Assembly: GCF_016920785.2 (NCBI RefSeq)
Contig: NW_024609880.1
Span: 61,629,830 to 61,693,829 of the forward strand
DNA: 64,000 bases
DNA from: Ixodes scapularis
Lineage: Eukaryota > Arthropoda > Arachnida > Ixodida > Ixodidae
Direction of reading: 5' to 3'
Shown here: piece by piece, positions 35,485 to 45,972 of the stretch
Position numbering within the stretch: the stretch's first letter is position 1
Layout of the letters: each line of letters begins with the position of its first letter
Made by a program: the position numbers and the translations under genes
The notes under the pieces: model-generated
Told to the model about the DNA's origin: nothing
Databases searched by the model: none
The model's input: only the letters and a program-made list of their open reading frames with translations

Positions 35485-36958
35485 GAAAAAAAAAGTATAA
35501 TAGGAACGTTGACATTCTTTAATAAATCTCCGAGGTGAAAGCAATCATTAAAAACTTCGCCTCAACTTGCGAGCTTTATAATCGCTCGCCAGAACGACTG
35601 CTAACTATGGCCCTCAAGTATTTTGTGGTACCATAATACTAAAACTAAGATACGTTCTCGGCAATAACCCGAACAAATCAAACGGTAGTTCAAAAACAAT
35701 AACTCCAGAACCTACTTCGCAAAAGCAAAAATGATACAAAAAACTACCAAAAAGGTCAACTGACGTTAGCGGCCGTAAATGTTCCGAACGTTTCGTGGAG
35801 TTCTCGATACGGGCAGCCTAGTTTGGCCGTGGAAAAATAATAAATGCCGACAGGCGCCCGTCCCACATGAATCAGAGGCGGTTATAAAACAATACGCTTG
35901 CCCGATAAGCGTCAGCTTCCACGTACAAGTGTTCCGATAGCGACAAAAATAACCCTTCACAAAAGAAAAAAAAAAAGAAGAAAATCGCAAAAATGAGTTA
36001 ACACCACCCAAAGGACGTGTTCCAGATTTTGCTGCTTCGGCACGCTGTTGACGTGGGGCACGGTACTAAAATTCGTAAAATAAAAAGAAAAGGAGTAAAG
36101 ATTCGAACTACCAACTTTCAATAGCTGCCAATCTGACGTGAACGTGTGGCGAATGAATACGCGGTAAGGTCGGCGGAGATTTTGTATTGCGAGTCCGTTG
36201 GTTGTACAACCTTGGGCTAAGGTATAAGGTGAACCGGACGTAGCAAACATGTCCCGTATCGCGTATGGAAACATGCCCGCAAGTGGGTTTTGGTGAAGAT
36301 TCACCTTGAAGGCTAACAAAATTTGTGCCACTCAAACTGACAAGCCGGCGAAACATTGCCGCAAGGAAAGTGAGTGGCGAGACACACTTCCTTCGACGAG
36401 AGTAAGAAGTGCTTATTTGTGGTCTATTTCGCTTATGCCGCGAACGAGGCTGTGGGAGGCATAGCCGGCACAGACAAACACGCTCACGCGTGACCTATCT
36501 CGTTTACCGCGTATGAGGATACGGAAACGTAAACAGCCCAAAGCAAACGTGTGGATTTGAAAACTAAATTCACGGATAGCATAAGAAACCCGCGGCGAGT
36601 CTCGAGCCTTTTGGTGGGCAGCCGATAAGATTGCGGCAATTAGCCGACAACAACTTCGATTCACGAAGCATGACAGGCCAGCATGCTAAGCCACACCGTA
36701 CGCTTCTTAAGCCCCCCGTGACTCTACGAGGGTCAGTGCATCTTAAAAACACTCAAGAGATAAGCGAGATTAGTGCTCTGGCGTTTTTTTGTTTGTTTTT
36801 CGGCGAATGCAGCGAATTTCTGGACTGCGGGTTGATAATAACATTGTTCCGGAGTTTCGTTTGCTAGGCGTTGTCCGTGGTCAGGTTAGAACAAATTGTC
36901 CGTTGGCCCCGTGCCGTCTGCGCGCGCGCACGTCGTCGTCGTCTTCAGTTAGTTCTAA
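35485..36958. other. Unassigned sequence
   Basis: No supported gene. A tRNA B-box-like GTTCGAATCT on the minus strand near 36110 lacks a convincing A box. Confidence 0.4.
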
Positions 36959-36961
36959 TTA

Positions 36962-37141
36962 AGCGCCGTTCACACACTACCAACCGAGAACGACCGAGAG
37001 AGATAAGACCGGTTTTTAAGCCTCTTGCGACGGCGTAGGACCTGCCCCGCAGCAGCGCATCCGGTCTTTCGCCGTCGCAAGAGGCTTAAAAAGCGGTCTT
37101 GTCTCTCGCTCGTTCTCGGTTCATAGTGTGTGAACGGCGCT
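36962..37141. mobile_element. PIF/Harbinger-like MITE with TTA target duplication
   Basis: 180 bp made of two roughly 78-bp inverted arms: AGCGCCGTTCACACACTA at the left, TAGTGTGTGAACGGCGCT at the right, continuing through AACCGAGAACGA and TTTTTAAGCCTCTTGCGACG. Flanked on both sides by TTA (36959-36961 and 37142-37144). A 3-bp TTA/TAA duplication is typical of PIF/Harbinger transposons. Confidence 0.8.
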
Positions 37142-37208
37142 TTACGCGGCCCAGTGCCACCGCTACGCTATCTCCTCTATGGGTTTTGGAGGGATGTCGA
37201 TCTCTTCT

Positions 37209-37479
37209 AGGGTGCCATCATATGCACTTTGTTTAGGGTGATGAAATCTGACCACTTTGTTCTCAACGAATTTTTTTTTTCTGTTTTTGAGCGCGAGCAA
37301 GCGTGTGGGTTTTCACAAGCTTTTGGCATTGACAGTGCTTCGACCATTTAGTAACATTGGCTTTGACGGCATTTTGTTACCAGCTATTTATTTGTATTTT
37401 TCTCGATAGAGCGTGCTGTCGGCATCGGGTACTACAAAGAATGTCATCAGCCTAAGAAAAGCGCACATGAAGGCACCCT
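37209..37479. mobile_element. Inverted-repeat element family G, copy 2
   Basis: 271 bp. The left end is AGGGTGCCATCATATGCACT; the right end is complementary (GCGCACATGAAGGCACCCT). The right arm contains GTCGGCATCGGGTACTACAA, shared with the copy at 19222-19640. Confidence 0.7.
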
Positions 37480-40037
37480 TTCCATTGAATCATTTTAATA
37501 ATAATAAAAAAAGAAGCTCGCTACGTTGTATTACAGCTAGGCAGTTTTCTGCGGGTGTTTTGGCTCGTGCTCTCCTTTTCACACTCTCGAAATTCACGCC
37601 AACGTCACAGCTCCCCCCCGAAATACAAAAATCCAGCACATTGGCGCTTTCTGAAGTTGATGCGTGGAATCTTGTCACCTGGGCGCCGGTAGCTTCTGTT
37701 TTCGTCACTCATGTCCGGGCAGAACTCTGATGCCGCCACACATCATATCGGTGCAAAAACATCACTGCGCAGTTGCGCATTCTGAAAATCAAAACTGAAA
37801 ATGAGATGCGCCGGCAACCCCGAAACCCAAGAGAAGATGGAACGTTTTGTGAAGATTTCTGCTCATGACGTCATCCTCTGAATGGCTACCGCGAGGACCA
37901 GAAAAGCATTCAAGTACAGGGCGCACCTGACGCGCCTGGATTGCTCGAAATGCTGGGATGCCAATGTGGCCATTGACCAAGCAGGATGTTCATTTCAGGT
38001 TAAGAAGGGGACATGACCAAGGCGTAACTTTTCTGAATTCGGGAGGGCAGGCATGACGATCTGCGGCTTCGTGTGAGCCAGCAAAGTGATTCTATGGCTC
38101 GGCGAAACTTCGGCGCTGAACACGTTGCAGAGGATTTCCTTCCCAACAGGAGGCTTTCCGGGTAGCTTGAGCTGCCCCGCCAGAAATTTCACTTCTAACA
38201 CCGATATTGCAGAGTTTGATTTGCTAGGTGTTGCTATTCTCCGGGCTCTCCACACCCTCCCGTTTTTAAGTTGTCGATAACTATATATATAAAAAAGAAC
38301 ATTGTAAGGTGAACGAGCGTATTCTACGCCAGTAAAACCGACAGACCAGTAACCTTCGGTCACACACTCGGATTTCGGGAGATCTCTGTGAGGTGCGAAG
38401 CGCGAAATTATTAGACCTCAGCCTCTACCATATACATTTGTTACTCTGCTCCTTCCTTGCTCATGTCTATCGGCTTTGCTGCCACACTCCGTTTTTTTTG
38501 ATCCGCGGAAGCTGTAGAAAAAGATAGATGGAGATATAGAACTAACGAAAGAGAGATGGAGGATGAAAGAAAATCCGCCATGTTTATTTTTCCCCCAGCC
38601 CCTTTTTTTTTTCTTTCCTTCTCCTGTCTCGGTTTTCGTCCGGATTTGCCACGCGTTGCCCAGGCAGCGGAAGAGGCGTCTCCTCTACTTTTTTTGCTCC
38701 TTCTGGCAGAAGGCGCGGGGGGAAGGATGGGGAAGTGGGACGAATTGCCAGGGAGACATAAGGCGACAGGAGAGGGCAAGCCGGTGTTAGTGGGGAAGAT
38801 GGTCCTAAGCAGACCATTATCGTGGAATTGCCGCCGCGCACTCGACAAGCCCGCTTTTCCCTGCTTCTCGCCATCGGTGCTTGTCCTCTTTTCTCTTTCT
38901 TATGTGTTTTATTGACGGAGTGCATATATTTTTATTTCATTCTATTTTGTCGTATGTCCCTCCCGGAATTTATTTTCGTTTTCCCGAGGAGTTTGTGTTC
39001 CTTCTCGCCTTTGCACGCTTGTCCGACTGACGCTTGTGTGCTGTTGTCTTCTTAGCCTCGCTTTACTGTTCATTTTTTTTATGTTGTTTTGTTGTTTCCT
39101 TTTTACGAGAGCTTCTTTTACGTATTGTAAAAAAAAAATGAAGAGAACAAAAAGTAAACACGAAAGAGGTACTCAGCCAGCGGATGCGGACCAAGAAACC
39201 GAAACTGAAATCGAAAGTAAAGGGAAAGAAAAGGAAGATAAGGCTTTTGAATTGGTCAGGTCCTTTTTTTTCGGACTCAGTAGCCCATCTGGTAGCTCTT
39301 TTCCGCAATATTATAAACAAACAGTAAATAAAGAAAAAAACAGCATTATAGTTTACATACCAAGAGCTCCGTTTATGAACATGCGGTAACGAACAAGTGT
39401 AATGTGCGTTGCAGAAGCACGCGCTAAGAAACAACGCCGGCTTCCATGGCGCATGCGCACAGAAAAATACGGGGCCGCATGAATACTTAGTACAAACGCA
39501 CGTACGAAAACACAGTGCGCTATTATGTGCGCAAGCAATCTTAAAGGAATTGTCCGGTAAATTTTTGTCTTCAAGAAAACAATAATTCTTATTTTAACTG
39601 TGTTTAGGAACACCCTCCGCGCAATATCCGAATTTTCAATTCTCCTCCACGCCGAAACATTGGATCTTAAGCTGTTCACAAAACGCGTCCTTAAAAAACG
39701 GGATTTTTGTTGGCAACATTGACAACCGCGGAAGCTCTGACGTAACATCAAGTAAAGAGCCACGTTTGGGTGCCTTCCGACTGCTCTACTGTAACTTTTC
39801 GTTTTTTATTCGTTTAACCTTGTTGTTCTGTCAGACTAGATCTTTGTTGATTTAAGGAGACTTCTGTTGTTCGGTTGGTTGAAACGATTCCCGGAGTGCA
39901 GACAAACGATCTCCTGTCACCGTATAAAATAACATCGAGCTGCCCGCGTGCGTAACTGACCGCCACCTTTCAGGTCCCAGATTGGTTTCGGTTTCGCCGC
40001 ATAAATATTTTCTTGAAAATACATCTGTCCCTCTAGC
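37480..40037. other. Unassigned sequence
   Basis: A 122-aa minus-strand frame (38363-37995) has ordinary composition but matches nothing I know. A solo family-B terminal repeat (TTAAGTTGTCGATAACTATA) is at 38266-38285. The ORFs at 38441-39434 are biased by T-rich sequence. Confidence 0.4.
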
Positions 40038-40262
40038 ATCAACTTTTCATGATCTTGCAAGACATTTTATTAGTCTAAACGTCTAAATTCACGATAGAGC
40101 TCACCTTTAATGCTATTCGTATGGAAAATAGTTCTGGATGCGGTTGCTCCGCATAGACATTTTGTTTGTGCGTGTAACTGCTGCTCCACGCTCAATTTCT
40201 CATGATCTCGCAAGACATTGCCTTCAAATGTCTACGTTGACGGTAGAGCATAATGTTTAATC
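40038..40262 (+). repeat. Tandem duplication, about 155-bp period
   Basis: Segments at about 40038-40115 and 40192-40262 share TCATGATCT(T/C)GCAAGACATT, GTCTA and GATAGAG/GGTAGAG in order. Non-coding. Confidence 0.65.
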
Positions 40263-41951
40263 CTCTATCTCTAACCGCAATGATTCTAATCGATGTGATT
40301 GATCTCGTGGACTCTAGCTTTGTCTTCAACACTAATTTATATGGCGTGCAAGTACGCCTGCTAGTAAGCGAGCGGCGAAGGAAAGATTTTTCGCGCATTT
40401 CGTGCGTTTATTTACCCACCAATGCGCTCAACACATCATGGCCCTTGCCTGGCTGACATGGTTTACTGCAATTTGTATTGCCCACTGATTTGTCAGCCCC
40501 TTCTTTATATTTCTCACCTTTTTGAAAGCGTGCTGATAATCCTATAAAAAACAGGTGTTTATAGTTATCCCACATTTCAGACGTCTTGGGAATCATCTAG
40601 CAGGGAGCCCCGCATTTGTCAAGTTTCAACACTTTTGTTTTTGATACAACTCATCAAGTCTGGAACATTGCACATTTGAGCTAAATTAATTTATGATCGC
40701 TATCATGTCTAACCTTATAACTAAAAATTGAAGTCCTTTAACCCCATAAATATGTACAGCCAAAGTTTATTTCAGAACTGGCTTGTGGAACGCTTAAAGG
40801 ACCAGCAAGTTTGAAAGAAAACTATTTTTCATGTTCCAAAAAAAACAGAAACGAAAGTGCTCTCCGGAGGCCTGGAGAGCACTTCCCATTTTAACGTTTT
40901 AAAGGTTTCAGTTCCTAAGAAAAGTAAAGGTGTTAATCATTAAACATTCCGCAAAACCTACAAGCCAAGGGTTCACCCTCCTAAATTCAGAGTCGATCAG
41001 CGACATCACCGTGTAAACGGCGCAGTGGTTGGGTGCGACGGTGGACATCACACAGGTACCGCATGACTAACGTGAAACTTTGCAAAAATGAGGTTCCCCT
41101 GGACGTTACCGATTCCCAAATTTTGTTTCAGAAACAAAGAATAATAAAAGGCAATTAAGCGCACGTCCGGAGACCACATGTCCCACGGCGTGGTCACAAA
41201 ATATTTCCCCTGGGCACTTGCCGCAGTCTTGAGACTGCCAGACATATAATAGCTTAGAATTACGGATTATCTTTATTATTCATGGCAATACTCGGTTACA
41301 GGCATCGTCAGAAACACAGACAGCCTCGGAAATCTTAATAGCACAGGTGTGATAACTCTTTGCAAGTAATGGTATGCCAATTCGAAGAACACATGGATAG
41401 TTGCTCCAAGCTCACAGCCGTCTTGGAAAGTTATCTCGATAAAAGTTGCGTTGTCCTTTTTGTTGCTTTCAAAAGAAACGCGATTGAACTGAAAACAACC
41501 TAAAATAGAGTTTAAGAAGAAACAAAATACGAAACTCTCATCAAAGAACATATTCCAGCCCTTGCGAACACGAAGTGCCTGCATAGCCGACGATCCCATG
41601 CCTGATGTTACGTCTCGCGTAATGGCAGGATGTCAGACATTAACACTGGTGAAATTCGGGGTGCAGTTTCGTACACAGGCCCATGACCAGTTTAATTAAT
41701 ATCCGGGCATTACATATCAAAATAAAAATGACGTTTGTTTATATGAAGGCTCCCTGGACCTAACGAGCGCAAAAACTTAAGTACATCCGGTTTAGACCGG
41801 ACAATCCCTTTAATAAAATCGTTAGCCCGCCGGCCGAGTTAGACCGACACCACCTAGAAAATTGCAGAAGGACGCTGAAGCTTCGCCTTTAAGAGTGGAA
41901 CGCGACAGAAAAACATATAAACCCCCACTCGTTCCCAGCTGTGCAAGCGTG
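40263..41951. other. Unassigned sequence
   Basis: No gene. An imperfect hairpin pairs AAGTGCTCTCC (40855-40865) with GGAGAGCACTT (about 40874-40884). Confidence 0.4.
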
Positions 41952-42030
41952 TCCGCGTGGCCTAGTCGGGAGCGTGTCTGGCTCGCCACCGAAGGTACGG
42001 GGGTTGTAATCCCGCCTCCGGCTAACATTT
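41952..42030 (+). mobile_element. tRNA-like sequence (SINE head or tRNA pseudogene)
   Basis: The A-box-like TGGCCTAGTCGGGAGCG and the B-box-like GGGGTTGTAATCCC are spaced as in a tRNA. The conserved TTCGA of the T loop is altered, so a working tRNA is unlikely. Confidence 0.45.
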
Positions 42031-42113
42031 TTCAAATTGTTTTCTTTCAGACAAATAAATTACTCTAGAAAGGAAAATCATTTGAGACACGCGACGACCT
42101 TTAACTTGTTTGA

Positions 42114-42131
42114 CCCCCCCCCCCCCCCCCC
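42114..42131 (+). repeat. Poly-C tract of 18
   Basis: Lies 15 bp before the LINE's 5' end. Confidence 0.95.
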
Positions 42132-42146
42132 AATGTCGTGTTATGG

Positions 42147-45014
42147 AGTGGGCATGGAAACAGCTTAGGAATGCATCGTTCTAACGCTGTGTGCATCCTT
42201 GTGCAGATACTGGCATCGCTGTTCTTCCTGCGGCGCTGGTCACCGTTACTTCAACCAGTCATCGTCACCCCGTCAGCAAATAATCAAGTGTTGCTTGGCT
42301 TTCCGGACAACATCGTCGGCGGGCCCTTCGGTGCTCCCGCGGATTGGCCGCAACCGCAGCGTGTCTTCACTCCGTTCGAGAGGGTTTACGCATCGACATC
42401 GACATCGTCACTCACGGATGGCCTGGCTTTAAAACCGTGGAGCGCCCTTGGATGCTTCAGTGGGCATGGAAACAGCTTAGGAATGCATCGTTCTAACGCT
42501 GTGTGCATCCTTGTGCAGATACTGGCATCGCTGTTCTTCCTGCGGCGCTGGTCACCGTTACTTCAACCAGTCATCGTCACCCCGTCAGCAAATAATCAAG
42601 TGTTGCTTGGCTTTCCGGACAACATCGTCGGCGGGCCCTTCGGTGCTCCCGCGGATTGGCCGCAACCGCAGCGTGTCTTCACTCCGTTCGAGAGGGTTTA
42701 CGCATCGACATCGACATCGTCACTCACGGATGGCCTGGCTTTAAAACCGTGGAGCGCCCTTGGATGCTTCAGTGGGCATGGAAACAGCTTAGGAATGCAT
42801 CGTTCTAACGCTGTGTGCATCCTTGTGCAGATACTGGCATCGCTGTTCTTCCTGCGGCGCTGGTCACCGTTACTTCAACCAGTCATCGTCACCCCGTCAG
42901 CAAATAATCAAGTGTTGCTTGGCTTTCCGGACAACATCGTCGGCGGGCCCTTCGGTGCTCCCGCGGATTGGCCGCAACCGCAGCGTGTCTTCACTCCGTT
43001 CGAGAGGGTTTACGCATCGACATCGACATCGTCACTCACGGATGGCCTGGCTTTAAAACCGTGGAGCGCCCTTGGATGCTTCAGTGGGCATGGAAACAGC
43101 TTAGGAATGCATCGTTCTAACGCTGTGTGCATCCTTGTGCAGATACTGGCATCGCTGTTCTTCCTGCGGCGCTGGTCACCGTTACTTCAACCAGTCATCG
43201 TCACCCCGTCAGCAAATAATCAAGTGTTGCTTGGCTTTCCGGACAACATCGTCGGCGGGCCCTTCGGTGCTCCCGCGGATTGGCCGCAACCGCAGCGTGT
43301 CTTCACTCCGTTCGAGAGGGTTTACGCATCGACATCGACATCGTCACTCACGGATGGCCTGGCTTTAAAACCGTGGAGCGCCCTTGGATGCTTCAGTGGG
43401 CATGGAAACAGCTTAGGAATGCATCGTTCTAACGCTGTGTGCATCCTTGTGCAGATACTGGCATCGCTGTTCTTCCTGCGGCGCTGGTCACCGTTACTTC
43501 AACCAGTCATCGTCACCCCGTCAGCAAATAATCAAGTGTTGCTTGGCTTTCCGGACAACATCGTCGGCGGGCCCTTCGGTGCTCCCGCGGATTGGCCGCA
43601 ACCGCAGCGTGTCTTCACTCCGTTCGAGAGGGTTTACGCATCGACATCGACATCGTCACTCACGGATGGCCTGGCTTTAAAACCGTGGAGCGCCCTTGGA
43701 TGCTTCAGTGGGCATGGAAACAGCTTAGGAATGCATCGTTCTAACGCTGTGTGCATCCTTGTGCAGATACTGGCATCGCTGTTCTTCCTGCGGCGCTGGT
43801 CACCGTTACTTCAACCAGTCATCGTCACCCCGTCAGCAAATAATCAAGTGTTGCTTGGCTTTCCGGACAACATCGTCGGCGGGCCCTTCGGTGCTCCCGC
43901 GGATTGGCCGCAACCGCAGCGTGTCTTCACTCCGTTCGAGAGGGTTTACGCATCGACATCGACATCGTCACTCACGGATGGCCTGGCTTTAAAACCGTGG
44001 AGCGCCCTTGGATGCTTCAGTGGGCATGGAAACAGCTTAGGAATGCATCGTTCTAACGCTGTGTGCATCCTTGTGCAGATACTGGCATCGCTGTTCTTCC
44101 TGCGGCGCTGGTCACCGTTACTTCAACCAGTCATCGTCACCCCGTCAGCAAATAATCAAGTGTTGCTTGGCTTTCCGGACAACATCGTCGGCGGGCCCTT
44201 CGGTGCTCCCGCGGATTGGCCGCAACCGCAGCGTGTCTTCACTCCGTTCGAGAGGGTTTACGCATCGACATCGACATCGTCACTCACGGATGGCCTGGCT
44301 TTAAAACCGTGGAGCGCCCTTGGATGCTTCAGTGGGCATGGAAACAGCTTAGGAATGCATCGTTCTAACGCTGTGTGCATCCTTGTGCAGATACTGGCAT
44401 CGCTGTTCTTCCTGCGGCGCTGGTCACCGTTACTTCAACCAGTCATCGTCACCCCGTCAGCAAATAATCAAGTGTTGCTTGGCTTTCCGGACAACATCGT
44501 CGGCGGGCCCTTCGGTGCTCCCGCGGATTGGCCGCAACCGCAGCGTGTCTTCACTCCGTTCGAGAGGGTTTACGCATCGACATCGACATCGTCACTCACG
44601 GATGGCCTGGCTTTAAAACCGTGGAGCGCCCTTGGATGCTTCAGTGGGCATGGAAACAGCTTAGGAATGCATCGTTCTAACGCTGTGTGCATCCTTGTGC
44701 AGATACTGGCATCGCTGTTCTTCCTGCGGCGCTGGTCACCGTTACTTCAACCAGTCATCGTCACCCCGTCAGCAAATAATCAAGTGTTGCTTGGCTTTCC
44801 GGACAACATCGTCGGCGGGCCCTTCGGTGCTCCCGCGGATTGGCCGCAACCGCAGCGTGTCTTCACTCCGTTCGAGAGGGTTTACGCATCGACATCGACA
44901 TCGTCACTCACGGATGGCCTGGCTTTAAAACCGTGGAGCGCCCTTGGATGCTTCAGTGGGCATGGAAACAGCTTAGGAATGCATCGTTCTAACGCTGTGT
45001 GCATCCTTGTGCAG
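42147..45014 (+). repeat. LINE 5' tandem array: 60-bp leader plus nine identical 312-bp monomers
   Basis: Unit starts at 42207, 42519, 42831, 43143, 43455, 43767, 44079, 44391 and 44703. Each begins ATACTGGCATCG and ends CATCCTTGTGCAG. The leader 42147-42206 equals the last 60 bases of a unit, so the structure is L-(U-L)x9. I see no differences between copies. 312 is divisible by three, so one frame stays open through the whole array and gives an apparent 1059-aa ORF. A second frame gives repeated 77-aa ORFs. In mouse L1, similar 5' monomers act as promoters. Confidence 0.97.
44924..44959 (+). promoter_or_regulatory. Predicted Pol II core promoter in the last monomer (one of nine)
   Basis: TATA-like TTTAAAA at 44924-44930, then the arthropod initiator TCAGT with its A at 44955. 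The first T of the box is at -31, the standard spacing. A partial DPE match (4 of 6) lies at +28 to +33. The same arrangement repeats every 312 bp upstream. The element's own 5' end (42147) begins at the identical A of this initiator. A four-codon uORF (starting at +8) stops two bases before the main ATG at +25. Confidence 0.65.
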
Positions 45015-45972
45015 GTTGGTTCCGTTCCATCACTACACGCTAAGAAAACTAACAACCATTGCCTTTTGCTGTTTGCGTGCCCAAGTGTTTTTTTCGCATT
45101 ACTTCTGGAGTGTCTCGACGTTTTGAGGTCACTGTTATTACTCTCTGGCGACGTAGAGCTTAACCCCGGCCCCATGACTGTAGCTCAAGCGACGCAACTA
45201 GATGATGTATGCAAGCTGCTGCAAGACCTTAATGCTCGTGCCATAAAGTCACAGGAGGGGCAGAGCAGTTTAATAAAAACCGTGGAAGAAATAAAAAAAA
45301 AACCAGCAATCCATTGAAGCAAAAATTAACGAATTTGGAAGTCGACTCCTCCTTGTTGAAAGTAAGATTTCTGCGCTTGAAATAGTCGACCACGACTTTC
45401 AAGAGATGCAGGGCGTCGCAGAAGCTTTGCAGAACAATAACGTTAACTTACTCGAGCGTCTTAATGAACTTGAAGATCGTTCAAGACGTGATAACCTCAT
45501 TATTCATGGTCTTCCCGATGTTGCGTCAGAAACATGGGCGGAAAGTGAAACAAAAGTTCTCGAGCTTATTTCCCGTTCCCTTCAGCTCCAGGTTACCCCA
45601 GATTGCATTGAGCGCGCACATCGAATCGGCTCCTTCAATCCTACCAGATGTCGCCCGCTAGTTATAAAGTTTTCTTCCTTTAAGGTCAAGGACAAGGTAC
45701 TTTTCTCGCGACTAAAATTAAAAGGAAGCACGACGTATATCACCGAAGATTTTTCTCCAGCTACTCGAATTGCCAGAAAAAAACTAATTGAATTTGGTAA
45801 AGCTACGAATTGCATATATCAGCTGCGGTATAACAAGCTGCATGTCAACAAAAAGTGCTACATGTACAACGCGACTACTGATAATGTTTTTGAGTTCGGT
45901 TCCGCCCCCGATGTGCGCGCGAGAGATAACACAGAGATTGTTCCAACTAACCTAACATCTGCATCATCATAA
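44979..45972 (+). pseudogene. LINE ORF1: 2A-containing leader plus coiled-coil/RRM-like protein (frameshifted)
   Basis: From ATG 44979 the first 65 residues start MHRSNAVCILVQVGSV, pass through a hydrophobic stretch (residues 28-55) and end SGDVELNPGP. GDVExNPGP is the 2A consensus, at which ribosomes skip the Gly-Pro bond. MTVAQATQ follows. A run of 10 A at 45293-45302 breaks the frame: removing one A restores it. The resumed frame contains a leucine-rich coiled coil (NLLERLNELEDRSRRDNLII) and then an RRM-like domain (IHGLP, ERAHRIG, RPLVIKFSSF), as in L1/L2-type ORF1 RNA-binding chaperones. Stop TAA at 45970-45972. ORF1 normally packages the LINE RNA. Confidence 0.85.
45147..45173 (+). promoter_or_regulatory. 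2A ribosome-skipping motif
   Basis: Encodes GDVELNPGP. The key residues D-x-E-x-N-P-G-P are all present. The predicted break between Gly (45168-45170) and Pro (45171-45173) would release a 64-residue hydrophobic leader and start the ORF1 protein with Pro-Met. 2A-like sequences are known from several APE-type LINEs, where some double as secretory signals. Confidence 0.88.

Noticed and set aside
35300..35544. Valine/cysteine-rich ORFs
   Set aside because: Translations of a CA microsatellite.
36060..36190. tRNA gene on the minus strand
   Set aside because: Only a B-box-like GTTCGAATCT is present; no convincing A box or cloverleaf.
37789..38363. Minus-strand frames of 63 and 122 aa as a gene
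   Set aside because: No recognised domain, in different frames, with stops between them; no splice sites that join them convincingly.
42199..44928. Nine identical 77-aa ORFs
   Set aside because: They are the second open frame of the 312-bp LINE monomer, not genes.
42147..45014. Tandem array as CRISPR or satellite
   Set aside because: There are no spacers, the units are contiguous, and the array is joined to LINE coding sequence.
42138..45317. A 1059-aa repeat protein starting at 42138
   Set aside because: It begins with GTG in flanking DNA and is made of promoter monomers that happen to be a multiple of three long. The supported start is the ATG in the last monomer.
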